DNA of 64,000 nt, from contig NZ_JASISW010000018.1 in the NCBI RefSeq assembly GCF_030063335.1, positions 56,225-120,224 of the forward strand, given 5' to 3'. Both the position numbers and the translations under genes were made by a program. Origin of the DNA: Rhodococcus sp. G-MC3. Lineage in GTDB: Bacteria; Actinomycetota; Actinomycetes; Mycobacteriales; Mycobacteriaceae. Positions 1 through 9,086 of this stretch are shown here, piece by piece. How positions within the stretch are numbered: the stretch's first letter is position 1; every line of letters starts with the position of its first letter. Under the pieces are notes generated by a model that saw only the letters and a list, made by a program, of their open reading frames with translations, made no database searches and had not been told where the DNA came from.

Positions 1-1
1 A

Positions 2-202
2 ACGGTGACGGGAACCGGCGAGGTCACCGGGCTCGTCATCGATCCCAAGGTCGTGGACCCCGAAGACGTCGAGACTTTGCAGGATTTGATCATCGGCGCC
101 ATCGCCGACGCTTCCAAGGCGGCACAAGCGATAGCGTCGGAAAAGCTCGGACCGCTCGCTGGCGGACTCGGCGGCGGCTCGCTCGGCCTCCCCGGCTTCT
201 GA
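2..202 (+). CDS. YbaB/EbfC-family nucleoid-associated protein, 3' end only
   Basis: The frame is open from base 2 to a TGA at 200-202, and its start lies outside the window. The visible 66 or so residues show the usual C-terminal part of the YbaB/EbfC family: a VTGLVIDP strand, then a helix with [13 protein letters not shown], then a glycine-rich tail ([13 protein letters not shown]). Members are small dimeric DNA-binding proteins that coat the nucleoid. The gene stands 10 bases upstream of recR on the same strand, the standard ybaB-recR arrangement, so the two are probably co-transcribed. The assignment rests on the tail motif plus the recR linkage. Confidence 0.85.
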   Translation, partial: TVTGTGEVTGLVIDPKVVDPEDVETLQDLIIGAIADASKAAQAIASEKLGPLAGGLGGGSLGLPGF

Positions 203-212
203 GGACCGGCAC

Positions 213-830
213 GTGTACGAAGGTCCTGTCCAGGATCTGATCGACGAGCTCGGCAAGATGCCTGGCGTTGGCCCGAAAAGCGCGCAACGCATCGCCTTTC
301 ACCTCCTTGGCGTCGAACCGCCCGAGGTCGAGAGATTGATCAAGGCGCTCCAGCGGGTGCGTGACGGCGTTCAGTTCTGCACGATGTGCGGAACGGTGTC
401 GGACAAGGAAATGTGCAGAATCTGCTCCGACCCGCGACGGGATCGAAGCATCATCTGCGTAGTCGAAGAGCCCAAAGACGTTCAAGCAGTGGAGCGTACG
501 AGGGAATTCAAGGGGCGCTACCACGTTCTGGGCGGTGCGCTCGATCCGCTGAACGGCGTAGGACCCGACCAGTTGCGCATCCGAGAGTTGTTGATCCGCG
601 TCGGAAACCAAGAAGACGGAGTAGACGTCGCCGAAATCATTATCGCTACCGACCCCAACACCGAAGGGGAAGCAACAGCGACCTACCTGGTCCGCATGAT
701 GCGAGATTTCCCCGGGTTGGCCCTCACGCGTCTGGCGTCGGGACTGCCGATGGGCGGGGACCTCGAGTTCGCCGATGAGTTGACGCTCGGGCGGGCGCTG
801 ACGGGTCGTAGGTCGCTCCGCGACACGTGA
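213..830 (+). CDS. recR: Recombination mediator protein RecR
   Basis: The 205-residue product has the full RecR layout. A helix-hairpin-helix lies near residues 12-32 ([20 protein letters not shown]). A four-cysteine zinc finger uses Cys56, Cys59, Cys68 and Cys71. A Toprim domain starts around residue 80 and contains ATDPNTEGE. RecR works with RecO and RecF to load RecA on gapped DNA. The GTG start at 213 follows ybaB closely, and length and N-terminus match the family. The TGA stop (828-830) is supplied by the first GTGA of the palindromic repeat at 827-866, so the repeat begins inside the last codons. Confidence 0.97.
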   Translation: MYEGPVQDLIDELGKMPGVGPKSAQRIAFHLLGVEPPEVERLIKALQRVRDGVQFCTMCGTVSDKEMCRICSDPRRDRSIICVVEEPKDVQAVERTREFKGRYHVLGGALDPLNGVGPDQLRIRELLIRVGNQEDGVDVAEIIIATDPNTEGEATATYLVRMMRDFPGLALTRLASGLPMGGDLEFADELTLGRALTGRRSLRDT

Positions 831-866
831 GCGGAAATACGTCCCAGGCGACGTATTTTCACTCAC
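827..866. repeat. Dispersed 40-bp palindrome, copy 1
   Basis: Left arm GTGAGCGGAAATACGTC and right arm GACGTATTTTCACTCAC face each other around the centre CCAGGC. The arms differ only where C/T and G/A pairs give mismatches near the outer end. The element contains the recR stop codon. It belongs to a six-member family in this window (1947, 14497, 29959, 37683, 44026). No T-tract follows on either side, so it is not a textbook intrinsic terminator, although its position between genes would suit transcription termination. Confidence 0.92.
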
Positions 867-870
867 AAAG

Positions 871-909
871 TTAATCCACAGGCTGTGGATAACCGCCGAT
901 TTTTCGGCG
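871..909. promoter_or_regulatory. Inverted DnaA-box-like pair and small hairpin upstream of the AbiEi-like gene
   Basis: TTAATCCACA (871-880) faces TGTGGATAA (884-892). The second matches the classical DnaA box TTATCCACA exactly on the minus strand, and the first differs by one inserted A. A tetraloop hairpin follows: CGCCGA at 894-899 and TCGGCG at 904-909. The block lies 22-60 bases upstream of the next start codon, so it may act as an operator or leader element. DnaA binding is an inference from the motif only. Confidence 0.5.
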
Positions 910-930
910 ATTCCCGACTGGCGACGGTTC

Positions 931-1950
931 ATGATCTGGACTGTGAAGACCAAGGCGCAGCCTGACTGGAAGCAACTGCTGGATGCGCAACACGGGATCG
1001 TGACCACCGCGCAGATCTACAAGTGCGGGATGACGCGCCAGGAAATTTCTCACCGCGTCGAGACTGGACAGTGGCTCAGAGTGTTCCGGGGCATTGTCTC
1101 GGTCACCAATGGGCCGCTCACCCGCGAGATGATGCTGTCGGCGGCTCTACTCTACGGCGGCGGAGGTGCCCTGCTGAGCCACCGAACTGCGGCCGAAGAG
1201 TGGGGCGTGATGCGGCAGACGGACGGTCCGATACACGTCACGGTGGCCTACGGATGTTCGGCGATATCGCAACCATCGGTGTTCAGGCACGCGCTGCAGA
1301 ACATCACTTCGGAGAGCAACGCACGGATTCATCCGGGAGTGATCGTCCACAGATCGCGTGCGATGAGCCACATCGGAGTCGAAACCGAACCCCTGCGGAC
1401 AGGATTGGCCGATACGGTTCTCGACTGTGCGGTGGCCGAACCGTCCGTCAGGACAGCGATGATCGTTCTGGTCTCGGCGATGTCCTCTGGCGGAGTGCAG
1501 GTCGGCGTCGTCCACCAAAAGATCGAGCTCCGGCGGCCTCGGAGGTACAAGAAGGCACTCCTCGACACGCTCGCCCTGCTGCGCGACGGGGTTCATTCGG
1601 TACTCGAGTACCGATATGTACGCGATGTCGAGCAGGCGCACGGACTACCCACCGGCCGCAGGCAAGCGCCCGTGCATGTGGATGGACGCCAACTCTTCGA
1701 GGACGTCCTGTACGACGTGTGCGGTCTCATCGTTCGTCTCGACGGACAGGCGTTTCACTCAGCCAAGCAGCGGCGATTCCGTGATCGGCGACGCGACAAT
1801 GCGGCTGAGCTTCGGGATGTGCCGAGGCTCGTCTACGGATGGGACGAGGTAACAGCCGACCCCTGCGGGGTGTATCGCGAGGTTCGGGATGTCTTGGTCC
1901 GAGAAGGATGGGATGACGCGTCGTTTCCGTGTGATCGATGCTCCCTGTGA
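931..1950 (+). CDS. AbiEi-type antitoxin domain protein with C-terminal DUF559-like nuclease region
   Basis: The 339-residue protein starts with a winged-helix region (about residues 15-60, HGIVTTAQIYKCGMTRQEIS) typical of AbiEi-family antitoxin N-termini. A middle region contains LLSHRTAAEEWG. The C-terminal 110 residues resemble the DUF559/very-short-patch-repair-like fold, with LEYRYVRDVE, then YDVCGLIVRLDGQAFH, then FRDRRRDN. The strand-Asp-Gly-x-x-x-His pattern is usual for that family. No AbiEii-type nucleotidyltransferase toxin lies beside it, so it is an orphan. Such proteins are common in actinobacteria and have no established role. Its stop (1948-1950) lies inside a palindromic repeat. 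The N-terminal domain is fairly clear; nuclease activity is inferred. Confidence 0.75.
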   Translation: MIWTVKTKAQPDWKQLLDAQHGIVTTAQIYKCGMTRQEISHRVETGQWLRVFRGIVSVTNGPLTREMMLSAALLYGGGGALLSHRTAAEEWGVMRQTDGPIHVTVAYGCSAISQPSVFRHALQNITSESNARIHPGVIVHRSRAMSHIGVETEPLRTGLADTVLDCAVAEPSVRTAMIVLVSAMSSGGVQVGVVHQKIELRRPRRYKKALLDTLALLRDGVHSVLEYRYVRDVEQAHGLPTGRRQAPVHVDGRQLFEDVLYDVCGLIVRLDGQAFHSAKQRRFRDRRRDNAAELRDVPRLVYGWDEVTADPCGVYREVRDVLVREGWDDASFPCDRCSL

Positions 1951-1986
1951 GTGAAAGTACTTCCCCTAGGACGTATTTCCGCTCAC
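1947..1986. repeat. Dispersed 40-bp palindrome, copy 2
   Basis: Arms GTGAGTGAAAGTACTTC and GACGTATTTCCGCTCAC surround CCCTAG. This copy is in the opposite orientation to copy 1, judged by the asymmetric centre. It sits exactly between convergent genes and ends both of them: TGA at 1948-1950 stops the plus-strand gene, and TCA at 1983-1985 is the minus-strand TGA of gatD. The left arm has diverged most (AGTACTT for AATACGT). The flanking motif GGCGGAGCCGCTCC to its right encodes the last residues of GatD. Confidence 0.92.
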
Positions 1987-2693
1987 GTGCGGCGGAGCCG
2001 CTCCTTCCGCAGCTGCGAGACTTCGGCGAGCTCGAGCGGCGGCAGAGACGTTCCCAGCGCGCGCTCCAACAAGTAGTCGGCCAACTCCGGATTCCTCGCA
2101 AGCACCGGACCGTGCATGTACGTTCCGATCACCGATCCCTGCACGACGCCTTCGCTGTTGTCGCCGACACCGTTGCCGACGCCCGCGGTGACTGTGGCCA
2201 GTGCCTTCGCATCGGATCCGAGTGTCGTTCCGCCGCGGTGATTCTCGAACCCGCTGAGCTTCTGAGTGAGCCCGTCGAGAGTGGGTCGTGTGACGACCTC
2301 GCCGATCGACCGGGTCGCCTGCGGCGAGGTGGTGACGTCGAACAGCGAAATGCCGTCGACGCGCTCGCCCGCCGAAGTCTCGTACCAGTGCCCGAGCACC
2401 TGAATGGCAGCGCAGATCGCCAGGACCGGAGCGCCACGCTCCGACGCACGTTGCAGCCCGGGGTATTTTGTCAGATGGCGGGTTGCGAGTCGCTGAGCGA
2501 AATCCTCGGCGCCGCCGAGTGTGTAGACGTCCAACGATTCGGGCACCGGGTCGTTCAAGGTGATCTGGACGATCTCGGCGTCGATGTCGCGCATACGAAG
2601 TCGCTGCCGAAGTATCAGCGCGTTGCCGTTGTCCCCGTAGGTGCCCATGACGTCGGGCAGGACGAGGCCGATGCGGACGGTGGACTCAGGCAT
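1983..2693 (-). CDS. gatD: Lipid II isoglutaminyl synthase, glutaminase subunit GatD
   Basis: This is a CobB/CobQ-type class I glutamine amidotransferase of 236 residues. With MurT it amidates the D-Glu alpha-carboxylate of the lipid II stem peptide. Visible features are the TLGGAEDFAQ segment, the catalytic-cysteine region APVLAICAAIQVLG (Cys within AICAAIQ) and a distal GTYMHGPVLARNPELAD containing the catalytic His. I chose the ATG at 2693 because GAGG lies a few bases upstream and the gene then overlaps the murT stop by 8 bases (ATGCCTGA). A GTG 12 bases further upstream is possible. The final residues ERLRRT and the stop come from the repeat-associated sequence at 1981-2005. Confidence 0.93.
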   Translation of the reverse strand: MPESTVRIGLVLPDVMGTYGDNGNALILRQRLRMRDIDAEIVQITLNDPVPESLDVYTLGGAEDFAQRLATRHLTKYPGLQRASERGAPVLAICAAIQVLGHWYETSAGERVDGISLFDVTTSPQATRSIGEVVTRPTLDGLTQKLSGFENHRGGTTLGSDAKALATVTAGVGNGVGDNSEGVVQGSVIGTYMHGPVLARNPELADYLLERALGTSLPPLELAEVSQLRKERLRRT

Positions 2694-3966
2694 CGTTGAC
2701 CTCACGTGCGAGTGCGCGTCCCAGGTCGCGGAACGCGGTGTAGTTGGCGAGCACTTCCACTCGGCCGGGTGGGCAGGATGCGATGGCCTTCAACGGATCC
2801 GCGACGGTGGTGTGCGGCGAGCCTGCATACAACAGTCGTACTCCGAGGTCGGTGGCTCTTTCTCCTGCCGCGACGACGGTGACGTTTTCGAAGTGTTCGA
2901 AACGTACGTCCCACAGCCATGAGAGATCCTCACCGTCGGGCACCTGCCCGTTGACAGCGATGACGAGGCCGTCGACGGTCGGGTCGATCATCGACAGTGC
3001 TTCCTGCCAGCCCGCTGGGTTTTTGGCGAGAAGCATTCTTACGGAGTGGGATCCGTACTGAACGGTCGAGTACCGGCCGGCAACCTCGTCGACTGCCGAT
3101 GCTGCGGCGACGGCATCTTCTGGCGTCACGCCGAGTGTCACGGCGGCCGCGACCGCTTGAGCTGCGTTGCCGCGGTTGGCTTTGCCGGGCAGGGCGAGCG
3201 ACATCGGGATCTTCACGCCGTCGGGGCCGTAGAGGTGTGTGTCGTCGAGCCACCAGTCCGGCGTCGGGCGTTTGAATTCTTTGCCGCCGTCGAAATTGGC
3301 GGTGCTGTACCAGTGGTCGCCGTCGTGGACGATCGGTTCCCCGGTCCTCGGGCAGCTGACGGAATCGCCTGCCCAGCCGCCTCCTGCTGCCACCCACACG
3401 ACGTTGGGCGCGTCGAATGCTGCGGAGGTGACGAGGACGTCGTCGCAATTGGCGATCACGACGGTTTCGGAGTGCCTGGCGAGGCCTTCCCGAAGCCTGC
3501 GTTCGATCATGTTGATCTCACCGACGCGATCGAGTTGGTCGCGGCTGAGGTTGAGTAGTACGACGGCGGCGGGCGACACGGCGTCGCAGACGTGCGGGAC
3601 GTGAAGCTCGTCGACCTCGAGCGCGGCAAGGGGAGCGTCGAAATTCGCGTGCAATGCCGCGACGATGCCTGCGTCCATGTTGGCGCCGTCCGCCTGGGTC
3701 GCGACCTCCCCGAGGGTGGCAAGGGCGGCCGCGGTCATACGCGTCGTCGTCGATTTCCCGTTGGTGCCGGTGACGACGACTGTTCGACGCCCTGACCCGA
3801 GGCCGGTCAGGATGTCGGGATCGATCTTGAGGGCGACGAGCCCCCCGATCATCGATCCTTTGCCTCTGCCTGCCGTGCGTGACGCCCACGTGGCAGCCTC
3901 GGCTGCTCGTAGCGCCAGCCGGCCGCGCGCGCCTATTGCCGCTCTGCGCTCACCCGCTCGAACCAT
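2686..3966 (-). CDS. murT: Lipid II isoglutaminyl synthase, Mur ligase-like subunit MurT
   Basis: This is a Mur-ligase-fold protein of about 426 residues, the ATP-dependent partner of GatD. The Walker-type loop is VVVTGTNGKSTTTRM. The central Mur ligase domain contains LEVDELHVPHV and VVLLNLSRDQLDRVGEINMIE. The C-terminal DUF1727 part runs through ANRGNAAQAVAAA and KNPAGWQEAL. A full Cys4 zinc ribbon, present in some Gram-positive MurT proteins, is not evident; only one SCPRTGE segment remains. The start is taken at the ATG at 3966 (MVRAGERR); an in-frame TTG/GTG-type start at 3984 is less likely. It overlaps gatD by 8 bases, implying translational coupling. Confidence 0.92.
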   Translation of the reverse strand: MVRAGERRAAIGARGRLALRAAEAATWASRTAGRGKGSMIGGLVALKIDPDILTGLGSGRRTVVVTGTNGKSTTTRMTAAALATLGEVATQADGANMDAGIVAALHANFDAPLAALEVDELHVPHVCDAVSPAAVVLLNLSRDQLDRVGEINMIERRLREGLARHSETVVIANCDDVLVTSAAFDAPNVVWVAAGGGWAGDSVSCPRTGEPIVHDGDHWYSTANFDGGKEFKRPTPDWWLDDTHLYGPDGVKIPMSLALPGKANRGNAAQAVAAAVTLGVTPEDAVAAASAVDEVAGRYSTVQYGSHSVRMLLAKNPAGWQEALSMIDPTVDGLVIAVNGQVPDGEDLSWLWDVRFEHFENVTVVAAGERATDLGVRLLYAGSPHTTVADPLKAIASCPPGRVEVLANYTAFRDLGRALAREVNDA

Positions 3967-4032
3967 GCGCCGAGTCTGGCACAACCGCGTTGCCGAACTC
4001 TCCTTGGAATCGTTCGAAGCGCGCTATCGTCA

Positions 4033-4050
4033 ACTGAAACATGTTCTAGT
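4033..4050. promoter_or_regulatory. KstR-type operator upstream of the ketosteroid-isomerase-like gene
   Basis: The 18-base imperfect palindrome ACTGAAACATGTTCTAGT contains TGAAACATGTTCTA (4035-4048). This fits the KstR consensus TnnAACnnGTTnnA at every fixed position. KstR is the TetR-family repressor of cholesterol-catabolism genes in mycobacteria and rhodococci. A possible -10 (TATCGT, about 4025-4030) lies just upstream, so a bound repressor would block transcription. The downstream gene encodes a steroid-isomerase-like fold, which agrees with this regulator. Confidence 0.7.
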
Positions 4051-4062
4051 AAAGGGAGCACA

Positions 4063-4446
4063 ATGGCGCCGACGGCCGATGTCATCCGCAAGACGGTAGA
4101 TGCCTACGTTCAGGCGGTGGCGCACGGCACCGTCGACGACGTCCTGTCGCTGTACGCCGAAGGCGCGACGGTCGAGGATCCGGTCGGAACCCCGGTCAGG
4201 GCTACCGAAGCGTCGATACGCGAGTTCTACGCCGTCGTCGAACCGTTGAAGCAGACCGCTGAACTGTCCACGATCAAGATCGCGTCGAACTCCGCCGCAT
4301 TCCACTTCGGTCTGACCACGAACTTCGGCGAGAACACGTTCGAGCTTTCGGTGATCGATGTGATGGAATTCGACGACGAGGGCAAGATCACGTCGATGCG
4401 TGCGTACTGGAGTGAAGCGGATCTGGTGCAGGTACCGGTGCCCTGA
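4063..4446 (+). CDS. Steroid delta-isomerase-like / SnoaL-like protein
   Basis: The 127-residue protein has the NTF2-like fold pattern of ketosteroid isomerases: an N-terminal helix (VIRKTVDAYVQAVAHGTVDDVLSLY), then ATVEDPVGTPVRATEASIREFY, then C-terminal strands with IDVMEFDDEGKITSMRAYWSEAD. The Asp in VEDPVG and the late Asp in WSEAD sit where the catalytic base and oxyanion Asp occur in bacterial 3-oxo-delta5-steroid isomerases. The ribosome site AAAGGGAGC precedes the ATG. The KstR-type operator at 4033 supports a role in sterol breakdown, probably cytoplasmic. Its 3' end overlaps the convergent exporter gene by 59 bases. Confidence 0.82.
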   Translation: MAPTADVIRKTVDAYVQAVAHGTVDDVLSLYAEGATVEDPVGTPVRATEASIREFYAVVEPLKQTAELSTIKIASNSAAFHFGLTTNFGENTFELSVIDVMEFDDEGKITSMRAYWSEADLVQVPVP

Positions 4447-5359
4447 CCGGTTGCGCTCGAAGGCGAGCCGCTGTGTCACTGGGCTCGGTCACCCGGCGCG
4501 TCTTCGTCATTCCGCCCAGGCATCCAGCGATGACGACGCCCGCGCCGATCAGGGACAGCGCACTCGGTGTCTCGCGCAGAAAGATCCACGCGCCCGCGAT
4601 GCCGACCACCGGCACCAGCAGGGAGAACGGTGCGACGACGCCTGCGGGGTGACGGCTGATCAGTACGGTCCACAGGCCCGACCCGGCGATCGTCCCCAGC
4701 AGTACGATGTAGGCGAGTCCTACCAGTGCGGGCCACCCGTCGGTGCTGAACGAACCCGCAAGTGCGTGCCATCCCGTCGTCGGGCCCTCGACTGCGGCGG
4801 ACAACGCCAGCATCGGAATCGGCGGTACGACGCACATCCACAGCATCAGTCGCATGGGTTCGGTGGACTTGGCCAATTTGTTGCCCAGATTGCCCAAGGC
4901 CCAACCCAATCCGGCGAGCAACGTCAGCACGACGGGGATCAGGGACGCTGCCTGGGCGCGGTCGTAGCCGATGAGTGCCATGCCTGTCACTGCGACCGTG
5001 ATCCCGATGATCTGGCGCCTGTTCACGCGTTCGCGGAGCAGTAGTGCGCCCAGGACGATGGTGAACGGCGCCGAGGACTGCAACACGAGTGACGCGAGGC
5101 CGGTGGGCATACCGGCGTTCATGGCAGCGAACAGGAACGCGAACTGGAGGAAGCCGAACCCGAAGCCGTACAGCAGCAACCATTTCAGAGGGACGTTCGG
5201 TCGTCGAACGAAGAGCACGACGGGCACGGCGATGATCAGGAAGCGGAATCCAGCGAAGAAGAACGGTGGAAAATGGTCGAGGCCCACGCGGATGGCGAGG
5301 AAGTTCAGTCCCCACAGCACCGCGACGGTTACGCCGAGTAGTCGATCTCTTGTGCTCAC
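4388..5359 (-). CDS. EamA-family (drug/metabolite) transporter
   Basis: The 323-residue membrane protein shows ten hydrophobic segments in two EamA repeats. The first begins LLGVTVAVLWGLNFLAIRVGL and the second about residue 150 (LIPVVLTLLAGLGWALGNLGNKLA). The linker LRERVNRRQIIGITVAVTGMALIGY is typical of the family. Members export amino acids or metabolites; the substrate here is not visible. The GTG start at 5359 lies 72 bases from the divergent LysR gene, a common regulator-exporter pairing. The polar proline-rich tail (APVPAPDPLHSST) overlaps the end of the gene on the opposite strand. Confidence 0.9.
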   Translation of the reverse strand: MSTRDRLLGVTVAVLWGLNFLAIRVGLDHFPPFFFAGFRFLIIAVPVVLFVRRPNVPLKWLLLYGFGFGFLQFAFLFAAMNAGMPTGLASLVLQSSAPFTIVLGALLLRERVNRRQIIGITVAVTGMALIGYDRAQAASLIPVVLTLLAGLGWALGNLGNKLAKSTEPMRLMLWMCVVPPIPMLALSAAVEGPTTGWHALAGSFSTDGWPALVGLAYIVLLGTIAGSGLWTVLISRHPAGVVAPFSLLVPVVGIAGAWIFLRETPSALSLIGAGVVIAGCLGGMTKTRRVTEPSDTAARLRAQPVRAPVPAPDPLHSSTHAST

Positions 5360-5416
5360 GTCGACAATCCTGACCTCCGTGAACCATCAGCACAATCGAA
5401 TATATCCGCACAAACG

Positions 5417-5433
5417 ATGTAGATTTTCTACAT
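5417..5433. promoter_or_regulatory. Palindromic operator candidate between exporter and LysR genes
   Basis: ATGTAGA and TCTACAT are perfect inverted arms around TTT. The site overlaps the first two bases of the lysR-type start codon at 5432. LysR regulators usually bind dyads in the divergent promoter region, so this may mediate autorepression and control of the exporter. AT-rich TATATC at 5401-5406 may be part of a promoter. Confidence 0.55.
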
Positions 5434-6319
5434 GAATGTGGAGCGTCTGCGAATTCTCCGGGAGTTGGCCGACCGCGGGACCGTCGGAGCCGTTGCCGGC
5501 GCGCTGTCGTTGACGCCCTCAGCGGTGTCACAGCAGCTCAAGCTGCTCGCGAGGGAAGCGGGAGTGCCACTGCTCGAACCGGACGGTCGCAGGCTTCGGC
5601 TCACGGATGCGGGATCCGCGCTCGTGCTGCGCGCCGACGAGGTCCTCGGAGCCCTCGACAGGGCGACCGCTGAAATGGCGTCGTACGGTGAGTCTCCGCG
5701 GGGTCGTGTGCGCGTTGCGCTGTTCCCCTCCGGTGCCGCTCTGCTGTTGCCAGGAGTGCTCGACCGTCTGCGAGAGAGTGGGACAAGCGTCGATGCGCGC
5801 GACGAGGACGTGCCCGCCTCGTCGGTGACGGCGTTGCTGGCGGACTACGACGTTGTACTGACCCATCGCGACGACATGGCTGTGTCCACCTCTGGACCCC
5901 GCATCGAGGTACTGGCGTTGATGCGGGAACCGATCGACCTGGTGCTGCCGCCGGAACACGCTCTCGCGAAGCAGGATTCTGTGGAGTTACACCAACTGGC
6001 GGACGAGCATTGGATCAGCGTGCGCAGCGGCTTCCCAGTCGATGACGTGCTGGTATCCGTTGCCGCGGTCACGGGAGTACAACCGCGGGTGGTGCAGCGC
6101 ATCAACGACTTCCGCGTCACCGAAGAACTCGTTGCTCGTGGACACGGCGTCGCTTTGATGCCGCGTTACGCCGTCGTGCACCCCGGGCTCGTGCGGTTGC
6201 CGCTTGCCGGTGTGAAGGCCGGCCGGATCTACGAACTTGCGACGAGGCCGGGAGCCCGCGGGCTCCCGGCCGTCGCCGCGGTGGTCGATGCATTCGTCGC
6301 CGAAGCAGCAAAGGACTAG
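5432..6319 (+). CDS. LysR-family transcriptional regulator
   Basis: This is a 295-residue LysR-type regulator. The winged helix-turn-helix lies at the N-terminus (LRELADRGTVGAVAGALSLTPSAVSQQLKLLAREAGVPLLEPDGR, residues about 7-50), followed by the linker helix and a periplasmic-binding-like effector domain from about residue 90. The effector domain contains EVLALMREPIDLVLPPEHAL and RINDFRVTEELVARGHGVALMPRY. It is transcribed divergently from the EamA transporter and probably controls it in response to that transporter's substrate. The ATG is embedded in a palindrome, suggesting autoregulation. The effector is unknown. Confidence 0.92.
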   Translation: MNVERLRILRELADRGTVGAVAGALSLTPSAVSQQLKLLAREAGVPLLEPDGRRLRLTDAGSALVLRADEVLGALDRATAEMASYGESPRGRVRVALFPSGAALLLPGVLDRLRESGTSVDARDEDVPASSVTALLADYDVVLTHRDDMAVSTSGPRIEVLALMREPIDLVLPPEHALAKQDSVELHQLADEHWISVRSGFPVDDVLVSVAAVTGVQPRVVQRINDFRVTEELVARGHGVALMPRYAVVHPGLVRLPLAGVKAGRIYELATRPGARGLPAVAAVVDAFVAEAAKD

Positions 6320-6330
6320 ACCAGCGAAAT

Positions 6331-6723
6331 TTATCGGAGTGCCTTTGCCTTCAGCTGGCCGAACTCTTCGTTGCTGATGGTTCCGTTGTCCAGCAGCTCC
6401 TTCGCATGCCCGATTTCTTCGGCGGACGTGCGCCCCGCAACCTGCTTGATGTACTGATCCTGCTGGTCTTTCGCATGCTGGACGGCAGCTACCTGACGCT
6501 TGGTCATGTCGCCGCCCTTCGCGATCAGGTAGACCAGCGCAGTGAGGAAGGGCGCGACGATCAAGAAGAACACCCAGATCGCCTTGACCCAGCCCGAACT
6601 CTTGTGATCGCGGAAGAGGTCACCGATGATTGAGAACAGCACCATCAGATACGCGACGAATGCAAAACTCACGATTATCAGCCACAGAAAATCCCAGAAG
6701 GAATCCACGATTCGATGCTCCAT
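6331..6723 (-). CDS. Small membrane protein with PLDc_N-like helices and SHOCT domain
   Basis: The 130-residue product starts MEHRIVDSFWDFLWLI. It has two transmembrane helices (residues about 9-35 and 47-68) separated by a short loop with DLFRDHKSSGWVK. The C-terminus is a SHOCT module (TSAEEIGHAKELLDNGTISNEEFGQLKAKAL). This combination is widespread in actinobacteria and is of unknown function. I place the start at the ATG at 6723 rather than an in-frame ATG 60 bases upstream, because MEHRI begins the conserved membrane region. It is convergent with the LysR gene, with only 11 bases between stops. Confidence 0.8.
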   Translation of the reverse strand: MEHRIVDSFWDFLWLIIVSFAFVAYLMVLFSIIGDLFRDHKSSGWVKAIWVFFLIVAPFLTALVYLIAKGGDMTKRQVAAVQHAKDQQDQYIKQVAGRTSAEEIGHAKELLDNGTISNEEFGQLKAKALR

Positions 6724-6928
6724 TTCAGCTGGTGAAAGAACTTCCGGCCAATGGTCGCACCACGGTGAAAGCAAGATCATCATCCGAAAGAGGTGAATTC
6801 ACCCTCGCCGGATGATGGTGTGCGCCGTGCGCAAGGAGAAATATCAACCGTGCTGGGCAACTCGCACGCCGTGAAGCGGCTGCGAGATCTGGGCGAACTG
6901 ACCCCCCCGGGGGCGGTGGAGCCGCGCC

Positions 6929-6997
6929 ACCCCTTTTCGATGGAGAAAAGGGGTAGCGCGGACCGCGCTGCATACCTGAGCCCCTTTCAGGGCGCGG
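6929..6997. terminator. Two hairpins downstream of leuA
   Basis: Just beyond the leuA stop (minus strand) are two stem-loops. The inner one pairs CCGCGC (6963-6968) with GCGCGG (6992-6997) around a second stem CCTGA/TCAGG. The outer one is a perfect 10-bp stem, ACCCCTTTTC with GAAAAGGGGT (6929-6938, 6945-6954), with loop GATGGA. Together they probably terminate leuA transcription. The rest of 6724-6928 shows no convincing gene. Confidence 0.6.
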
Positions 6998-6998
6998 A

Positions 6999-9026
<2,028 letters not shown>

Positions 9027-9086
9027 TCAACCAGCGTCGACGTCGACAATCGCCTCGGCATCACACGAAGGTGATCGATGCAGGGA

